Part shown: piece after piece, positions 30,896-42,980 of the stretch | Position numbering within the stretch: position 1 is the first letter of the stretch | How the letters are laid out: the number at the start of each line of letters is the position of its first letter | NCBI GenBank assembly: GCA_032622095.1 | Contig: CP136066.1 | Span: forward strand, 171,553,164 to 171,617,163 | DNA length: 64,000 nucleotides | Direction: 5' to 3' | Source: Siphonodentalium dalli | Taxonomy: Eukaryota; Mollusca; Scaphopoda; Gadilida; Siphonodentaliidae | Translations under genes and position numbers: made by a program | The notes under the pieces: model-generated | Databases searched by the model: none | Seen by the model: the letters and a program-made list of their open reading frames with translations, nothing else | Told to the model about the DNA's origin: nothing

Positions 30896-31420
30896 CAGTA
30901 CATGTACAAGGTGATACCTGTATGTTCGGATGGATGGACAGATAGACAGACAGATGGAACCCTTGGCTACATGCACATTGTACATGTATATGCCCCGAAC
31001 CTCCTACAGACCCCAGCAACATGTTAGAGATAATAGACCAAATCTATAATCCCCTGGAGATGATGCTTCAGATTTGATAGAGCAACCAACATGAGAATGG
31101 AGGCAGACAAATTCTACATTGTTTATGTAAATAATACAGTGTGCAAGCACCACAAGAAAGTTATAGTGCAGTGTGAAAGCACTGCCAAGAGTTTACTGCC
31201 TGGCATCTCCCTAATACACAATTATCCTCATTTTTCTATTGCAACTCAACCTGATAATTAGTGAACTGAAATATCCTCAATTGGCATGACACTATAATAA
31301 ACATACCTGCTGGAATGCTCATGCGTCATGCTAATATTTTGGATATCAGGGATGCAGCAACATGGGGTGATGAGAGAAACCTCATCAAGTCTGATTATAC
31401 TGTAGCATGTCTGTCATTTG

Positions 31421-31511
31421 CAGAATGAGGTCCCCAGAGGGTGAATTTAGTGATGCTATCCCGCACAGCTGGCTAGCATCACTAAATTCACCCTCTGGGG
31501 ACCTCATTCTG
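31421..31511. mobile_element. 91-bp hairpin element, left half of a composite
   Basis: Near-perfect arms. The downstream 230 bp (CTTAGGYCTCATCTTCTCT and on) matches the composite at 25.7 kb. Confidence 0.85.
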
Positions 31512-31741
31512 CTTAGGTCTCATCTTCTCTGGAAAGTTTCTTTAATATCAAATTTCTATAGAAACTTCTTCACATAGATTCTAATTTTTTTTTTAGTTTA
31601 GTTTCTCAATATCCCCAAATTGACAGACAACACATTGCATAATCAAGGTTCCCAATGGGTGTACATGTACATCACAATATTCACCATTTTCCCCTTCAAT
31701 CTGAGTCTACATGTATGTCTCCCATAGCAGATGAGGCCATG

Positions 31742-31806
31742 TAGAATGGGGTCCCCAGAGGGTGAATTTCGTGATGCTAGCCTGCTGTCATGGGGACCTC
31801 ATTCTA
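31742..31806. mobile_element. Shortened hairpin element, right half of a composite
   Basis: The left arm is intact (GTCCCCAGAGGGTGAATTTC), but the copy jumps from CTGCTGTCA straight to GGGGACCTC, losing about 25 bp of the right arm. Confidence 0.75.
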
Positions 31807-31967
31807 CAAATGACAGGCACACTAAACTCAGACTTGAACCTCCCCCAAAAGTAATCATACATGTACCAGATACTTTTCAAAGGTTTTAACTTGGAAATAA
31901 TATGTCAGAGTATGAGCAATGAAAATTGGAATTTCAAGCATGAAGAATGGAAGATTCTAACAATTTG

Positions 31968-32692
31968 TTAACCCTTTCTATACTGAATGAATTCCGCAAC
32001 ACAATTATTACAATATACATGTACATGTATGTGTACATGTACATGTATGTTGGATTGTCTACTGTCTTATTAATTTGGAACAGATGACATACAGACAAAA
32101 AGATAGTACCGGTACATGTACATTGTACTAGTAGCTCAGGGAAGAATCCAGAGATAATTAGGGGACACCTGTTTCCAGCAGACGATACATGTATCCCCAT
32201 ATCGTATAATTTAATAAGGCTTCTACACCAAATCAACACAGATATGGTACATGTACAAGTATATACTAGTACAATGTATGTTATAAATATGACAGACCAG
32301 TATTACTAGTACATTTTGTATTTCTGATTTCAAAATTGAACATGCAAACAAAGGCTCTATTGCAACTGTAGATTTTTTATTTACCGGTACACACATGTAC
32401 ATGTAAATTGACATTGTAGCATATTGTTGAATTGCCTTGAAACAGTGGAAAATTCAGGTTTTAAGATACTCAATACGGTCCACGAGGAATTTGGGGACAT
32501 TTGAGCTTCTCGAGTTTGGGAACCCATACCTGTAACAGGTATCAAAACAGCCCTGAATATTTCTATGTAGCATCAGAAGTGTAGGATTGGATACTATTAC
32601 TTGGTGGGAAATGTTAATATGTTCAACAAATGGTGTAAAACTTATTATCTGAACAATTCCTACGTGAACTACTAGTACTCAGACAGGGTTAA
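31968..32692. mobile_element. Probable enlarged copy of the CCCTTTCTATACT MITE
   Basis: TTAACCCTTTCTATACTGAA at the left and CAGGGTTAA at the right, with the shared inner segment TTATTATCTGAACAATTCC. The termini are only partly complementary, and about 400 extra bases rich in ACATGTACATGTA lie inside. Confidence 0.5.
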
Positions 32693-35600
32693 AAATAATC
32701 ACGTTTCCAATAGAAATTTGATGGATATGTCGGTTCTAATTTAGAAATATGAATATTCCTGATATTCAGGTTGAATATCTGACTCGGGAGAAAAATATAT
32801 GTTTTTCTTAGAAAATTGATGGTCAAGACTACCGGTACATGGACCAGATAAACCAGTGTACATAACACGTCATCTCACCCCCTGGATATTACCCCCCCCC
32901 ACACACTTATGAATACAAATTATTTCGCTCATTTCATATTGTTCGAACCTGAAATGGCAAGAAAATTGTTTTTTTAAGATTTATTTTTCACTCTGACATT
33001 TGATATCAATTTTTTTTTTCCAAGTCAGCACAACATACATGTACCTTCATCCAACAGCCTACATAATGACAAAAAAATCATACTAGTACCAAGATACATG
33101 TATTTCTGCTTATACAGTAATGTAATGGCGAGAAATTCACTTTTACTGAGAAAACATTGTGTTTGAGTCAGGGTTTGGATGGGGGAAGCCCCCCCCCCCC
33201 AAGCACCTACATGACAATTTGACAAAATATGGTTCTATTGCTTGGTTCTTCCCCACCAGCACATACCGGTACTGTACATGACAAAAAAATCCTCCCATGG
33301 TTTTAATGCTTATTTTGCTTTATATACATGTAGTCATGAAATGGTGAGAAAGTAACTCCTTCTGAGAAAAAATATGTTCCAGGCAGAGTTTGGGGATGGG
33401 AAATGTCCATTCACACCACACTTACCGCGGTAACAACACGATGCATGCAGTCATGGTACCAGTAAGCGATACCGGGTTGATTTTTATGGACAAAAAATAC
33501 GGTATACTAAGCAGGCCTGGCAATATGAATCACTCTGCATACTAATTTTTCCACGTGCCTAAGACTGTATGTAAGTCAAGCCCTGTTCGATGTGTGAGGT
33601 ACTGTACATGGAGATAATAATCGGTTCATAGTGTTACAAGTACAGGACATGAATATGCTGGATAGAAAATTATTATAAGAGGTTAAATTAGCAAGCAGAC
33701 CTTGAAGCCATGTCAAGTCTTTGCGACTGACTCAACCCGATTTCGTGGCTGGCTGGCCAAGACGGCTCAATCGCGGTGTTCGTGGCCGACGAAATACGGA
33801 GGTTCAGTCAGCTGAGACGTTACATGTACAGGTATGTCACGTTATAATTCAGCATATTTTTGGCTTCGGGCTCTAGTAGCATGCCATGAGCTTGATGCAT
33901 CTGAAATTACCGACACTGTTTTGACTGTCAATTTATCAAATCCGCCAATCGCCTGGTGACAAGCCGGACTGATAGCATTAACATGCAGGCATGAAAATGA
34001 AGTGATTACTGAGTCATTCCTCTTATATCAGTGGAACTTTTAACAAGATCCTTTTGGACGTATTATTTTTTCAACTTTCGTTGTGATGGCTGCAGTATCA
34101 TAACCTAATGGTACCGTACTGTACCGGTAGCTCTACTGTAGTGACCGTTTTGATACTGCGGTGGATACCTTATGGTAGATACTAGTACCTTATAATTCCA
34201 TGGTCATTACTGGGGTATCACCCCATTTTTCAGGTCAATTACATGTACTTTGATGATTGCGGTATCTCCCCTTCCCCATCCAGCACCTACCGTACTACTA
34301 GTACTAGTAGTATGGTACATGATAAAAATGGGTTTATTGCTCATTTTGCTTTATACAGTGATGAAAAGGCGAGAAATTAACTTCTTCTGAGAAAAAGTTT
34401 TTCAGTCAGGGCTTGGGGTGGGGTGAAGATGTCCAAGTCTGGATATCCCCCCACCTACCGGTACATGTAGCACATACCTGTACATGTACATGAAAAAAAT
34501 CGTCCAATGGTTTTATTGCTTATTTTGTTTATATAGTCATGAAACAGCTAGTAATTAACTTCTTCTGAGAAAAAGTTGTTTCAGTCAGGGTTTTTTTTTT
34601 GGGAGAAGGGGGGGGGGGGGGGATGACCAGGCCTGGATATCACACCCCCATAACCCAGCACTTACACGACATGCTTATGTTGCTTTACATGTATATAGAT
34701 GATGTAACTTGTACCGTACAGTATTTATCGTCCCCGATATGTTGTTTTTTTTGGATGTTCAGCCATTGGCTACATACATGAACATATAAACACGGGCGGG
34801 AAATGCAGTCAATGTATTCAATGTCGTGGAAACACTAGTGGACCTACTTTTGTTGTATCGGCCAATAGAAGAATCAGAGAGTAGATGTGCTAATCGTTTT
34901 GCATCCATTTTCTACCCAAGTTACTATGCTATCAACCGCAATAACTTTAAAACCTAGAAGATTTATTAGATAAAAATGAATTGCCAGGTTAATGTCACCG
35001 GTGGTGAAGGCCTTGCGTTGTTCCCAGTATACGGAAAAGCACACGTTGAAGTTAAAGGACTCACTATTCAAGAATCGGCAGATAGTTCAGATGCATAACG
35101 TGCTGGAATATAATACTCAGCAGATAGACGATTACTAATAGCAGCAAGCCTGGATATAAGAGGTCGGACACGGTCATTGACCGAGCCAAATACACCGATG
35201 ACCGGCGCCGCCTTATTATCGTCTGTCAGTTTGTCCGGCGCCCATTATCTTCACAAAAAATATATAATTAAGGGGAAAACAACAAGTAAATGTATTATCC
35301 GCGGCAAAGACATTCAATTACCACTACTGTGCACTAAATATCAAATCCCCCCACCAATACAACGAGTTTTACCGAAAACATGTTAATGATCCGTTCCGTA
35401 TACAGGACCTATAAATGTAATTTTAATGCAACCTCTAACCTAAATTGTCCGCGATTGATGATTGATCGCAAACTGCGAATTATCGCTGCCTTCACGTCCG
35501 CACTATTTACGACTTTCTATTTTTAGAACGTGAAAAACCCAGAAACAATGGCTGCCACTGGGGGGAAACTCCAACCAAGAAATACACTTCGTCGTGTTTT

Positions 35601-38287
35601 TCTCGTTTGACGTAAGATACACGGAGATGTCACAAGTTAAATCAGCACAAGTGTAATATATTCCACAAGTTAAGGGTGTTAGTTGGAGATTTAGCGGAAG
35701 AAATTCCGAAAAAAATCATACCGGGTAGTTTTTAAATCGCCGCGTTTTGAAACATGTGCTCGTCTTTACTTGGGGGAAGCACGGCGGAGGATTTTTTCTG
35801 CGGACTATTTTGCGCTACTATATCGGACAACTTCCGATTAATCTGATCCGATCCGGCCAATTTGAAATTAGCAATGGGCAGTTCAGTGACTTAGCACAGT
35901 ACATAATGTATGCAAAAGTCCCGATCACGTATAGTAATCCTAATTTTCCGATTTGATCGACATTAATAGTTTCAGTAACTTGAGTAAGTGATATAATGAA
36001 GCGTCGTTTCGTAAATGACAGCCTTGTCTGACTTTGCACCCCTGTCACATTATGACGTGATAATATGAGCTTCAGCTAAAAGTGATGTAAAACACCATAA
36101 TTCATAACATGGTACACCAATGAATCTAATTTGTGCATTGGAATGGGCTAAAAAACAACTAATTGCTGCTATTTATTGATACCAGGTAAATGACAGACAC
36201 ACTTTTCAAATGTCAGACGCCGAATCTTTGGTGCCTGTCAATTTGTCAGACACTCAAAAAAAAAATTATATCCAGGCTTGAATAGCAGGTTGGAAGCAAT
36301 GAAGGAATAGAATAAAGGCGCAATGTTTTAGTTCTAAATTATAATATTAAAACATAGATGAGATGCTTTGAAAAAAATGGAGTGATATATATCTTTCACG
36401 ACATGAAGATAGAATCAGTGGGTATGATTAAATTATCGGTAGTCATTTTTCGTAACCTACACTAACCGCAGCAACGTAACCAGCGGACTCCAAAGCATGT
36501 GTTCTAGCGATGTCGGGTTTGATCACTTCCTCAGTTCATCTAACTGTGTCTGCAGGTTGGAGCTAGCGTGCAACGTGCAGAGCCGTGTGTGCTTGTTCAG
36601 AATCCGGAGCATATCAGTAAAAACTAAATAAAGTTTACTCTACATGTACACATCGACCCTGCACGTTGAATGTTAGCTCCAGCCTACAGACATCCAACTT
36701 TTAGTGTTAGATCGGTCCGAGTGTGTATTTTCGCTAGAATTTCAAATAAAGTTGACAACTATTTAAATTTCTTAGCACTGTCCCAACAAAATTGAGAAGT
36801 AAACATCTTTATACATATGGAATATGTCCTGTGGCATGACAGAAGGGGAAAAATTGGCTGGGGGGATTGGACCCTTAATGGGACCCCCTGCCCTACTAGC
36901 GGAAAGCCTGATATAACATATCGGTTCAGCCAACATCCAGGCTGGCACTGTACATGTATGTGGGGTATACAGATTACATGTACTAGTACTATACTTTATA
37001 AGAGTTTGAACACACATGGGACATCCAGCAGCACTGACTCTTGATCTGATGGTGTACCTGGCAGTGGCATAGTGTCATCACCAGACATAAGTCTATGAGC
37101 GAAGTTTTGCAGGCACATGGCCCATGCCATGGGACAATTTCTGGGTATTGCCTACTATTGGGGATGAATAATCTCACTCACTCTGAACAAAAAGATGCAA
37201 ACCACCTGGCCACAACTAGTACAAGCAATTAGCATCACAGTTAAAACTGAATGTGTAAGTTTTAACAGAAATAATGTGACTTCCATTACCTGTAGCATAG
37301 GCTGTACAACTAAGTTATGGTAGGTATTCATAATCATATTGACTAATTGAGAATGAGATCAAGTGTCACTGTGACTGTGCACATCAGACGATCAGTCATC
37401 ATATGATGATAAATTATATACATGTATGGTACAGTACAGAGACTTGGCATGTTCATTGAAATGATGAGTTGTATTTCTTACCTAAATCCGTGTCTAACTG
37501 ACTGCACAGGTCCCCATACACTACACCAAGGGATTAGTAACAGCGCACCTGCACCCAGGTTTAGCTAATCCCACTTGCTAATTTTTCCTTGAGTCAAGTC
37601 AAAAACACAGCGCGATTACATAAAGTAAACAACGTGTAAGTTACTGTAACAAGCTTATTCAGTCAGAATATCATCCCATTGTTGCTTAATCTCGAAAATT
37701 TTATATTCTACTCATTAACAGATGGTTCGAGAATTGACAATTATCCGTAACACTTTCACCATGAACACAAATACTTGACATTCCAAACTTCTTTGTAGCG
37801 CCGATCTATTTTCTTGAAGCTTTCTTCTACTCTCCAAACCAAAGTGATTGTTTTTAAATTTCAAACATTTAGGAAATAATAAGTTATTTAAATAATCTGG
37901 ATTTAGAATATATATAAAATAAAAACATACGTATATGTATTTACAATAAAGGCTTCTTTATTGTCTATATAGAGAACTATTTATTATTTCCAATACACCA
38001 CAGTTTAGAGATTAGAACCAGGAACGCGATATCCCACAATTCAACTCGCGTGCTTCCCACGTGGTTGTGTTGTGGTTTGTTGCACTTGCAGGTTCATAAC
38101 AATTTTCAAATGGTCAATCGAAATTATCCCTTTAATAAGACTAGAGAGATCGATTCAGAAAATTCACAACATAGTCAATATATATGCTTACCTCAGTATC
38201 ACATTGATTGAGTATTAATATGTAAATCACTGAAATTCTGAGTTAATGACCTAGGCTGTATAACTATAAAAGTATAAATACAAATTA
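32693..38287. other. Long stretch with little recognisable content
   Basis: No exon with convincing splice sites was found on either strand. C/G runs occur at about 33190 and 34605, loosely repeated GAGAAATTAACTTCTTCTGA segments at 33130-34580, and a somewhat GC-richer zone at 35180-35780. The gap in recent transposons between 32.7 and 38.3 kb and the GC-richer zone would suit a promoter or 5' exon of the minus-strand FERM gene, but nothing in the sequence proves it. Confidence 0.45.
36540..36693. repeat. Imperfect inverted repeat with 75-bp spacer
   Basis: GTCTGCAGGTTGGAGCTAGC followed by CAACGTGCAG is matched by CTGCACGTTG followed by GTTAGCTCCAGCCTACAGAC. It is a decayed small element or a short regulatory stem. 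Confidence 0.55.
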
Positions 38288-38299
38288 CATAATTTACAA
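38288..38299. repeat. Target site duplication, LINE 3' side
   Basis: CATAATTTACAA, identical to 45576-45587 on the other side of the LINE. The (TTTGAA)n tail begins immediately inside it. Confidence 0.85.
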
Positions 38300-38322
38300 A
38301 TTCAAATTCAAATTCAAATTGT
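38300..38322 (-). repeat. (TTTGAA)n tail of the LINE
   Basis: About three to four units of the hexamer at the LINE 3' end. Short tandem tails instead of poly(A) are usual in CR1/L2-like elements. Confidence 0.8.
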
Positions 38323-38438
38323 TTATTTGGTATAGAATCCAATATTAGATTATTACCAACACATATAAAGAACATAACAAAAGGACATTTACATCAATAC
38401 ATGTATACATTCAAGTACATAAAGTGAAATTGTAGGTT

Positions 38439-38891
38439 CTACAATAGAATAGAGGTTTGGTGGATCTTACTGATATTAAGTACATGTTTGCCTATATTTT
38501 GATACCATCCCAATAGCAGGTTTCTGTTCGCAAGCTCATTCCTTTTTTTATACATTTTATAAACTCCCATCATACATATTTTCTTTATGGATGTGTCAAC
38601 TTCATTTGGACTTAATATGAAAGTAACTTTTTCATCATCGCTGTAGTTATTAAATTCAGGAATATTATACTGAATTTTATCAAGCATTGTCTTCCTCTCA
38701 ACTTTTAGGGGCTTACAGTCTATAATAAAATGCTTTTCATCCTCCACTCCATTCTTACAGATAGGACAAATTCGATCTTTTAGTTCAAGTTTTGATCTGC
38801 CTTTTTCAATTAATAACTGACTGTCACTAATCCTAATCTTAGTATACGTAGTTTTTACTTCATTATCTAAGTCAGCTAATAGGTAACTTTC
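38439..38891 (-). pseudogene. Frameshifted C-terminus of LINE ORF2 with CCHC knuckle
   Basis: Downstream of the ORF2 stop, another frame carries LLADLDNEVKTTYTKIRISD, then ICPICKNGVEDEKHFIIDC, a C-x2-C-x8-H-x4-C knuckle typical of the C-terminus of CR1/L2/Jockey reverse transcriptases. It ends at a stop at 38439. It is the natural continuation of ORF2, and the frame change is explained by the 10-bp duplication near 38895-38910. Confidence 0.88.
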
Positions 38892-38898
38892 ACACTGA

Positions 38899-41800
38899 TC
38901 AGCACTGATACAAATTTTTCAGTTTTCTATAAAACCTTAATTTGTTACCGTTGGGTTTATTCTCATCGTTAAATAGTTGTTTTTTCCAGAACTCAGTAAA
39001 TCTGATTTGTAATTTCTTTTCAACTTCTCTAGATTCACCCCTGATAGTATAGTTATTACTATGTTTAACCGATTCACTACCTAAGTCTACTTTTTCCAAT
39101 ATTATTTTTATTTGATCACAAAAGCCCATCTCAAGTTTCTGATTTTCCAAATAAGCCTTGTGTACTAATGACTCAGGGTTGGATTGAACCAAGTGGTTAT
39201 GGTAGTTTAAGCTGTTCTTTATTCCAGAAATGTAGACAGGAAATATTCCTAATTCTCCAAAACAGGCCATATTGGTGGCAGATCTGTTAACACCAAGAAC
39301 AAATTTCATGAATTTCATTTGATTTTTATCTGGGAGAAATGTACTTGCTCTTGTCTCAAAATCAGATGCTCTCCGAACAATATGGTCGGGAGTGGTCAGC
39401 TCCCCGCCATATAAGGATATGGGTTTAACACAACTATGGTACAGTTTTAATAATGTCATGGTGTTTTTCTTAGCCCCGTAGAATTTACTTCTTATACAAA
39501 ATGAGGCTTTTGTGGCTTTCTTATCTAAGTATCCGAGCGCAGCCGACAACACCCCTGATGGTTTGAAGATAAAGCCGAGATATTTATATTCTTTCACATT
39601 CTCTATGTTTTGGTTATTAATTAGGAAATTCATATTTTTTAATAGCTTACCAGATTTATTAAAAACCATGGGTTTAGATTTATTTATATTAATGGTGAGA
39701 TCCCACATCTTACAGAAGTCTTGTAGCTTATTGAGTGAGGATTGAAGTCCATCTTTGGATTTAGATATAAGGACTATGTCATCTGCATAAAGAAGACATG
39801 AGAGCTTTTTGTCAGCGAGGGTTACTGGGTCACATGATTCATCAAAAATACCTGGGATATCATTAACGAATAATGAGAACAATGTGGGGCTGAGTACACA
39901 ACCTTGTTTGACCCCCACAGATGATTTCAAATCATGGGTTATTCCATCGGGTAATTTAACTGCATATTCAACTTTCTCATACATATTTCTCAATATTTCT
40001 AGAAAATGACCTTTTATTCCATAATGAGCAAGCTTAATAAATAGTGCTTTCCTGTTTACTAAATCAAAAGCCTTTTTTAGGTCAATGAAGCATGTGTACA
40101 GATACTGATTATTCTGTACTGTTTTATCAATTAAAGTCTTCAGCGTAAATATATGATCAGTGGTGCGGCTTCCTTTTCTAAATCCAATCTGCTCTTTGCA
40201 AATAACTTTATTGATTTCGAGAAATTTGTTCATTCTGTTATTCAGGATTTTTGCGAAAAATTTTGCCATGCAGCATGATAGGGCAATTCCTCTGTAATTT
40301 GAGGGGTCAGATACACTACCCCCTTTAAAAATAGGTTTTATTAGATTTTGATGCCAGCTTTCAGGGTAGACTCCACTTTTCAAGACTAGATTAAATATAT
40401 CAGCAAACATATTGGCATGAGATAAACACGTGGTTTTCAGCATGGAGTTTGTAATTCCATCTTTACCACTTGAGGATTTCACTTTAAGGTCTCTAGCGGC
40501 ACTAACCACCTCTTGCGTTGTTATATCGTTGTTTAAAATTTTTTGGCTCCATTCGATACAAGGATGATCTTCAATCTGTAGATTGTCAAAAGCAGGTTCT
40601 TTTTCAGATTTGAAAAGAGATTGAAAGTATGAGACCCATTCTAAAGGGGTGATGTTTAGACATGGGTCGGGTTTTCTTTCTTGATTTAATTTACCCACCA
40701 GATCCCAAAACTCTGAAGGGTGACTGCTAGTGCATCCTACGATTTCTTTCATAAGGTTATTACGATAATTTCTCTGCTTGTTTCTTATAGTCTTCTTATA
40801 TAGTTTAGATTCGAGTCTAACTTTGATTCTAAGGTCATTATTTTGTGGATTATTTGCAAGTTGCCTCGACATATGTTTTATGTTTCGGTATATAGCTTCG
40901 CAATCTCTATCATACCATAATTTGTTCTGTCTTTTCTTCTTTTTGACCGATTTTTGGCTTTTTGGTTTTTCACTTCCTGTGCTTAACAGTAAGTGCTGGT
41001 TAAGTGTATTTATAATATTATTTATCTGGTTTGGGTCCTCAGTACCCTTAGCACTAGTGACATCAGGGGCAAATTTAATCAATTTTTCTCCCACAACCCT
41101 CTCAAATTGTATTTTTTCAGTTTCATTCCACTTTAAGTTTTTAACTTGGGGTTTCAGTATATACTCAGGTTTATTTGAGACAGCGTCTTTTATTCTCATT
41201 TTTGCAGTTATCATACAGTGATCTGAAAGTTGTTGGTTGTAAGAGCCAACCTTAAAACAAACTATTTCCTTTAAAATATTAGGACTGCATATGCAGTAGT
41301 CATCAATTGCGGATCCATTGTAGCCATGATAAGTAATTTTCCCCATGGAGTCCCCCAACGTTCTCCCGTTTAAAATCCTCATTTGCCCCCCTATACATAT
41401 ATCTAAAATGTTCTGTCCATATACATCAGTTGTTTGGTGGATTTGTGTATTTCTCTTGAGGTGTATACTGTCTGGTAAATAATTGTCGGGACAAAAGTCA
41501 TTCAGTATGTTGTCATTGTCATTTCTGATAAAGTCCTCGTCATTCCTGTTTATGTGAGCATTCAAGTCTCCAAAGATCATAACTTCGCCCAATTTTTTGT
41601 AGGTCATAATACTTGTGGCTAGTTTGGTTAAAATAACCGAGTCCATGTTTGTTCTTTTTGTATATGTTGAGTTGGTTGGGGGTATATAAACAGATGCAAC
41701 AAAAATATCTTTAGTGGTTTTAAAGAATTTTTTGTCTAGTTTTATCCATATAACATCTTTCAATGATCTATCAATAACTGTGACTCCTTTAGTAATAGTA

Positions 41801-42060
41801 TGTTTGATAAAAAGTGCTATCCCTCCTTTAAGCCTACTTGTGTTCTCATATCTGCATTGTAGGATGCACTTGTAGTCAGGGAGGGTGAGGATTTCATTAT
41901 TACCAACATGAATTTCTTGTAGGAATATGATATCTGACTTCAGGCATCCAATGAATTCTTCATTATCTAATTTGGATGTCCTTTCATTGTTCACCTTTCT
42001 GATAAGGCCATTCACATTCCAGGAGCTAATTTCTAGTAAATTTTTCTGATTCATATTCAT
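38899..42060 (-). CDS. LINE ORF2: APE endonuclease and reverse transcriptase
   Basis: The frame is open from 42123; the chosen start is residue 22 (MNMNQKNLLEISSWNVNGL), just before the endonuclease. Numbering from 42123, APE motifs are SSWNVNG (about 32), FLQE (about 70), GDLNAH (about 185) and SDHCMI (about 300). Reverse transcriptase motifs are GKDGITN, SNYRGIALS, GFRKGSRTTDH, FIDLKKAFD (about 677), KQGCVLSP and the catalytic YADD (about 780). The protein nicks target DNA and primes cDNA synthesis there. The frame stops at 38899 just after KNLYQC, where a 10-bp tandem duplication (ATCAGTG repeated) shifts it. The C-terminal knuckle is therefore left in another frame. All catalytic residues are present. 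Confidence 0.93.
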   Translation of the reverse strand: MNMNQKNLLEISSWNVNGLIRKVNNERTSKLDNEEFIGCLKSDIIFLQEIHVGNNEILTLPDYKCILQCRYENTSRLKGGIALFIKHTITKGVTVIDRSLKDVIWIKLDKKFFKTTKDIFVASVYIPPTNSTYTKRTNMDSVILTKLATSIMTYKKLGEVMIFGDLNAHINRNDEDFIRNDNDNILNDFCPDNYLPDSIHLKRNTQIHQTTDVYGQNILDICIGGQMRILNGRTLGDSMGKITYHGYNGSAIDDYCICSPNILKEIVCFKVGSYNQQLSDHCMITAKMRIKDAVSNKPEYILKPQVKNLKWNETEKIQFERVVGEKLIKFAPDVTSAKGTEDPNQINNIINTLNQHLLLSTGSEKPKSQKSVKKKKRQNKLWYDRDCEAIYRNIKHMSRQLANNPQNNDLRIKVRLESKLYKKTIRNKQRNYRNNLMKEIVGCTSSHPSEFWDLVGKLNQERKPDPCLNITPLEWVSYFQSLFKSEKEPAFDNLQIEDHPCIEWSQKILNNDITTQEVVSAARDLKVKSSSGKDGITNSMLKTTCLSHANMFADIFNLVLKSGVYPESWHQNLIKPIFKGGSVSDPSNYRGIALSCCMAKFFAKILNNRMNKFLEINKVICKEQIGFRKGSRTTDHIFTLKTLIDKTVQNNQYLYTCFIDLKKAFDLVNRKALFIKLAHYGIKGHFLEILRNMYEKVEYAVKLPDGITHDLKSSVGVKQGCVLSPTLFSLFVNDIPGIFDESCDPVTLADKKLSCLLYADDIVLISKSKDGLQSSLNKLQDFCKMWDLTININKSKPMVFNKSGKLLKNMNFLINNQNIENVKEYKYLGFIFKPSGVLSAALGYLDKKATKASFCIRSKFYGAKKNTMTLLKLYHSCVKPISLYGGELTTPDHIVRRASDFETRASTFLPDKNQMKFMKFVLGVNRSATNMACFGELGIFPVYISGIKNSLNYHNHLVQSNPESLVHKAYLENQKLEMGFCDQIKIILEKVDLGSESVKHSNNYTIRGESREVEKKLQIRFTEFWKKQLFNDENKPNGNKLRFYRKLKNLYQC

Positions 42061-42544
42061 ATTATACTCAATGTCTACTCTGAAAGAAAACAAATACAAA
42101 TAATTCAAGTTCCAATAGCACAAATATCCCTTTTCAGGAACTCAGAAATTGACTAATAAATCTTGTTTTATAGATAATTGTTTTATAACTTGATGAAAAT
42201 CACAATGATTACTGGATAAAATTACAACACTGTAATTTTACAAAACTGTAAAACTGCTGTGAAGATCGCTATAGTTACAGAATAAAATTAAAACACCCTA
42301 TCACGGGTTAATCTTATCATAGCCTAAGCATTAAATAATCATTGTTGTTTGGAATAGTAGTAATTAGAGATTAGACTAATAAAATATATGTAATGATTTG
42401 GCTAACAAGATTATTCAATTTCTGTGCTTCTGAAACTCAGAGTCTTCAATATTTATAAACTTTTGAAACTATAACAAAAACCCCAACTTTGGGGTAATAA
42501 ACATCTTGAAATAAATTATTCTATTCAAATTAAACAATACCTGA

Positions 42545-42640
42545 ACATTGTGTACCTTTGCAGCAAGTTCAGAACAACAAGCAGTCATCACAACATTGTG
42601 TACCTTTGCAGCAAGTTCAGAACAACAAGCAGTCATCACA
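42545..42640. repeat. Two exact 48-bp tandem copies in the LINE ORF1-ORF2 spacer
   Basis: The unit starting acattgtgtacctttgcagc occurs at 42545-42592 and again at 42593-42640 with no visible difference. It lies in the 857-bp stretch between ORF1 and ORF2, which has no other coding signal. Confidence 0.9.
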
Positions 42641-42980
42641 ATTTAAATTGTAGCCCTGTTCTATCCCCAAAAATGAGGATGTTTGTCTTCATATTTTAAG
42701 CCAGTCAGCTAATCTATAACTGAGTTCCCTCTAAAAAATTTGACTCTTACTGAGTTACTTAAGTTGTGTAGCTTAAGTTGTGTTGCTCATAAAAGTTTAA
42801 AACTTTAGTCAATTACAAAGTGTCCAGTAATGTAATATTGATTAATATTAAGGAAAGGATGCATGACCTTCTGGTCATTTAGATCAATGCTGTTCATTAA
42901 TTGACCTAATGTCTTTCAGGGATTGATACAATTGTGGTTGACGCTTTGTTTATTGTGATACTTATTCCTCTTAAAAATCT

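Noticed and set aside
37490-37620. tRNA-like appearance of a GC-richer patch (GGTTTAGCTAATCCC)
   Set aside because: No cloverleaf with A and B boxes at proper spacing could be drawn.
40778-41221. 147-codon plus-strand hydrophobic ORF
   Set aside because: Antisense to the endonuclease region of LINE ORF2.
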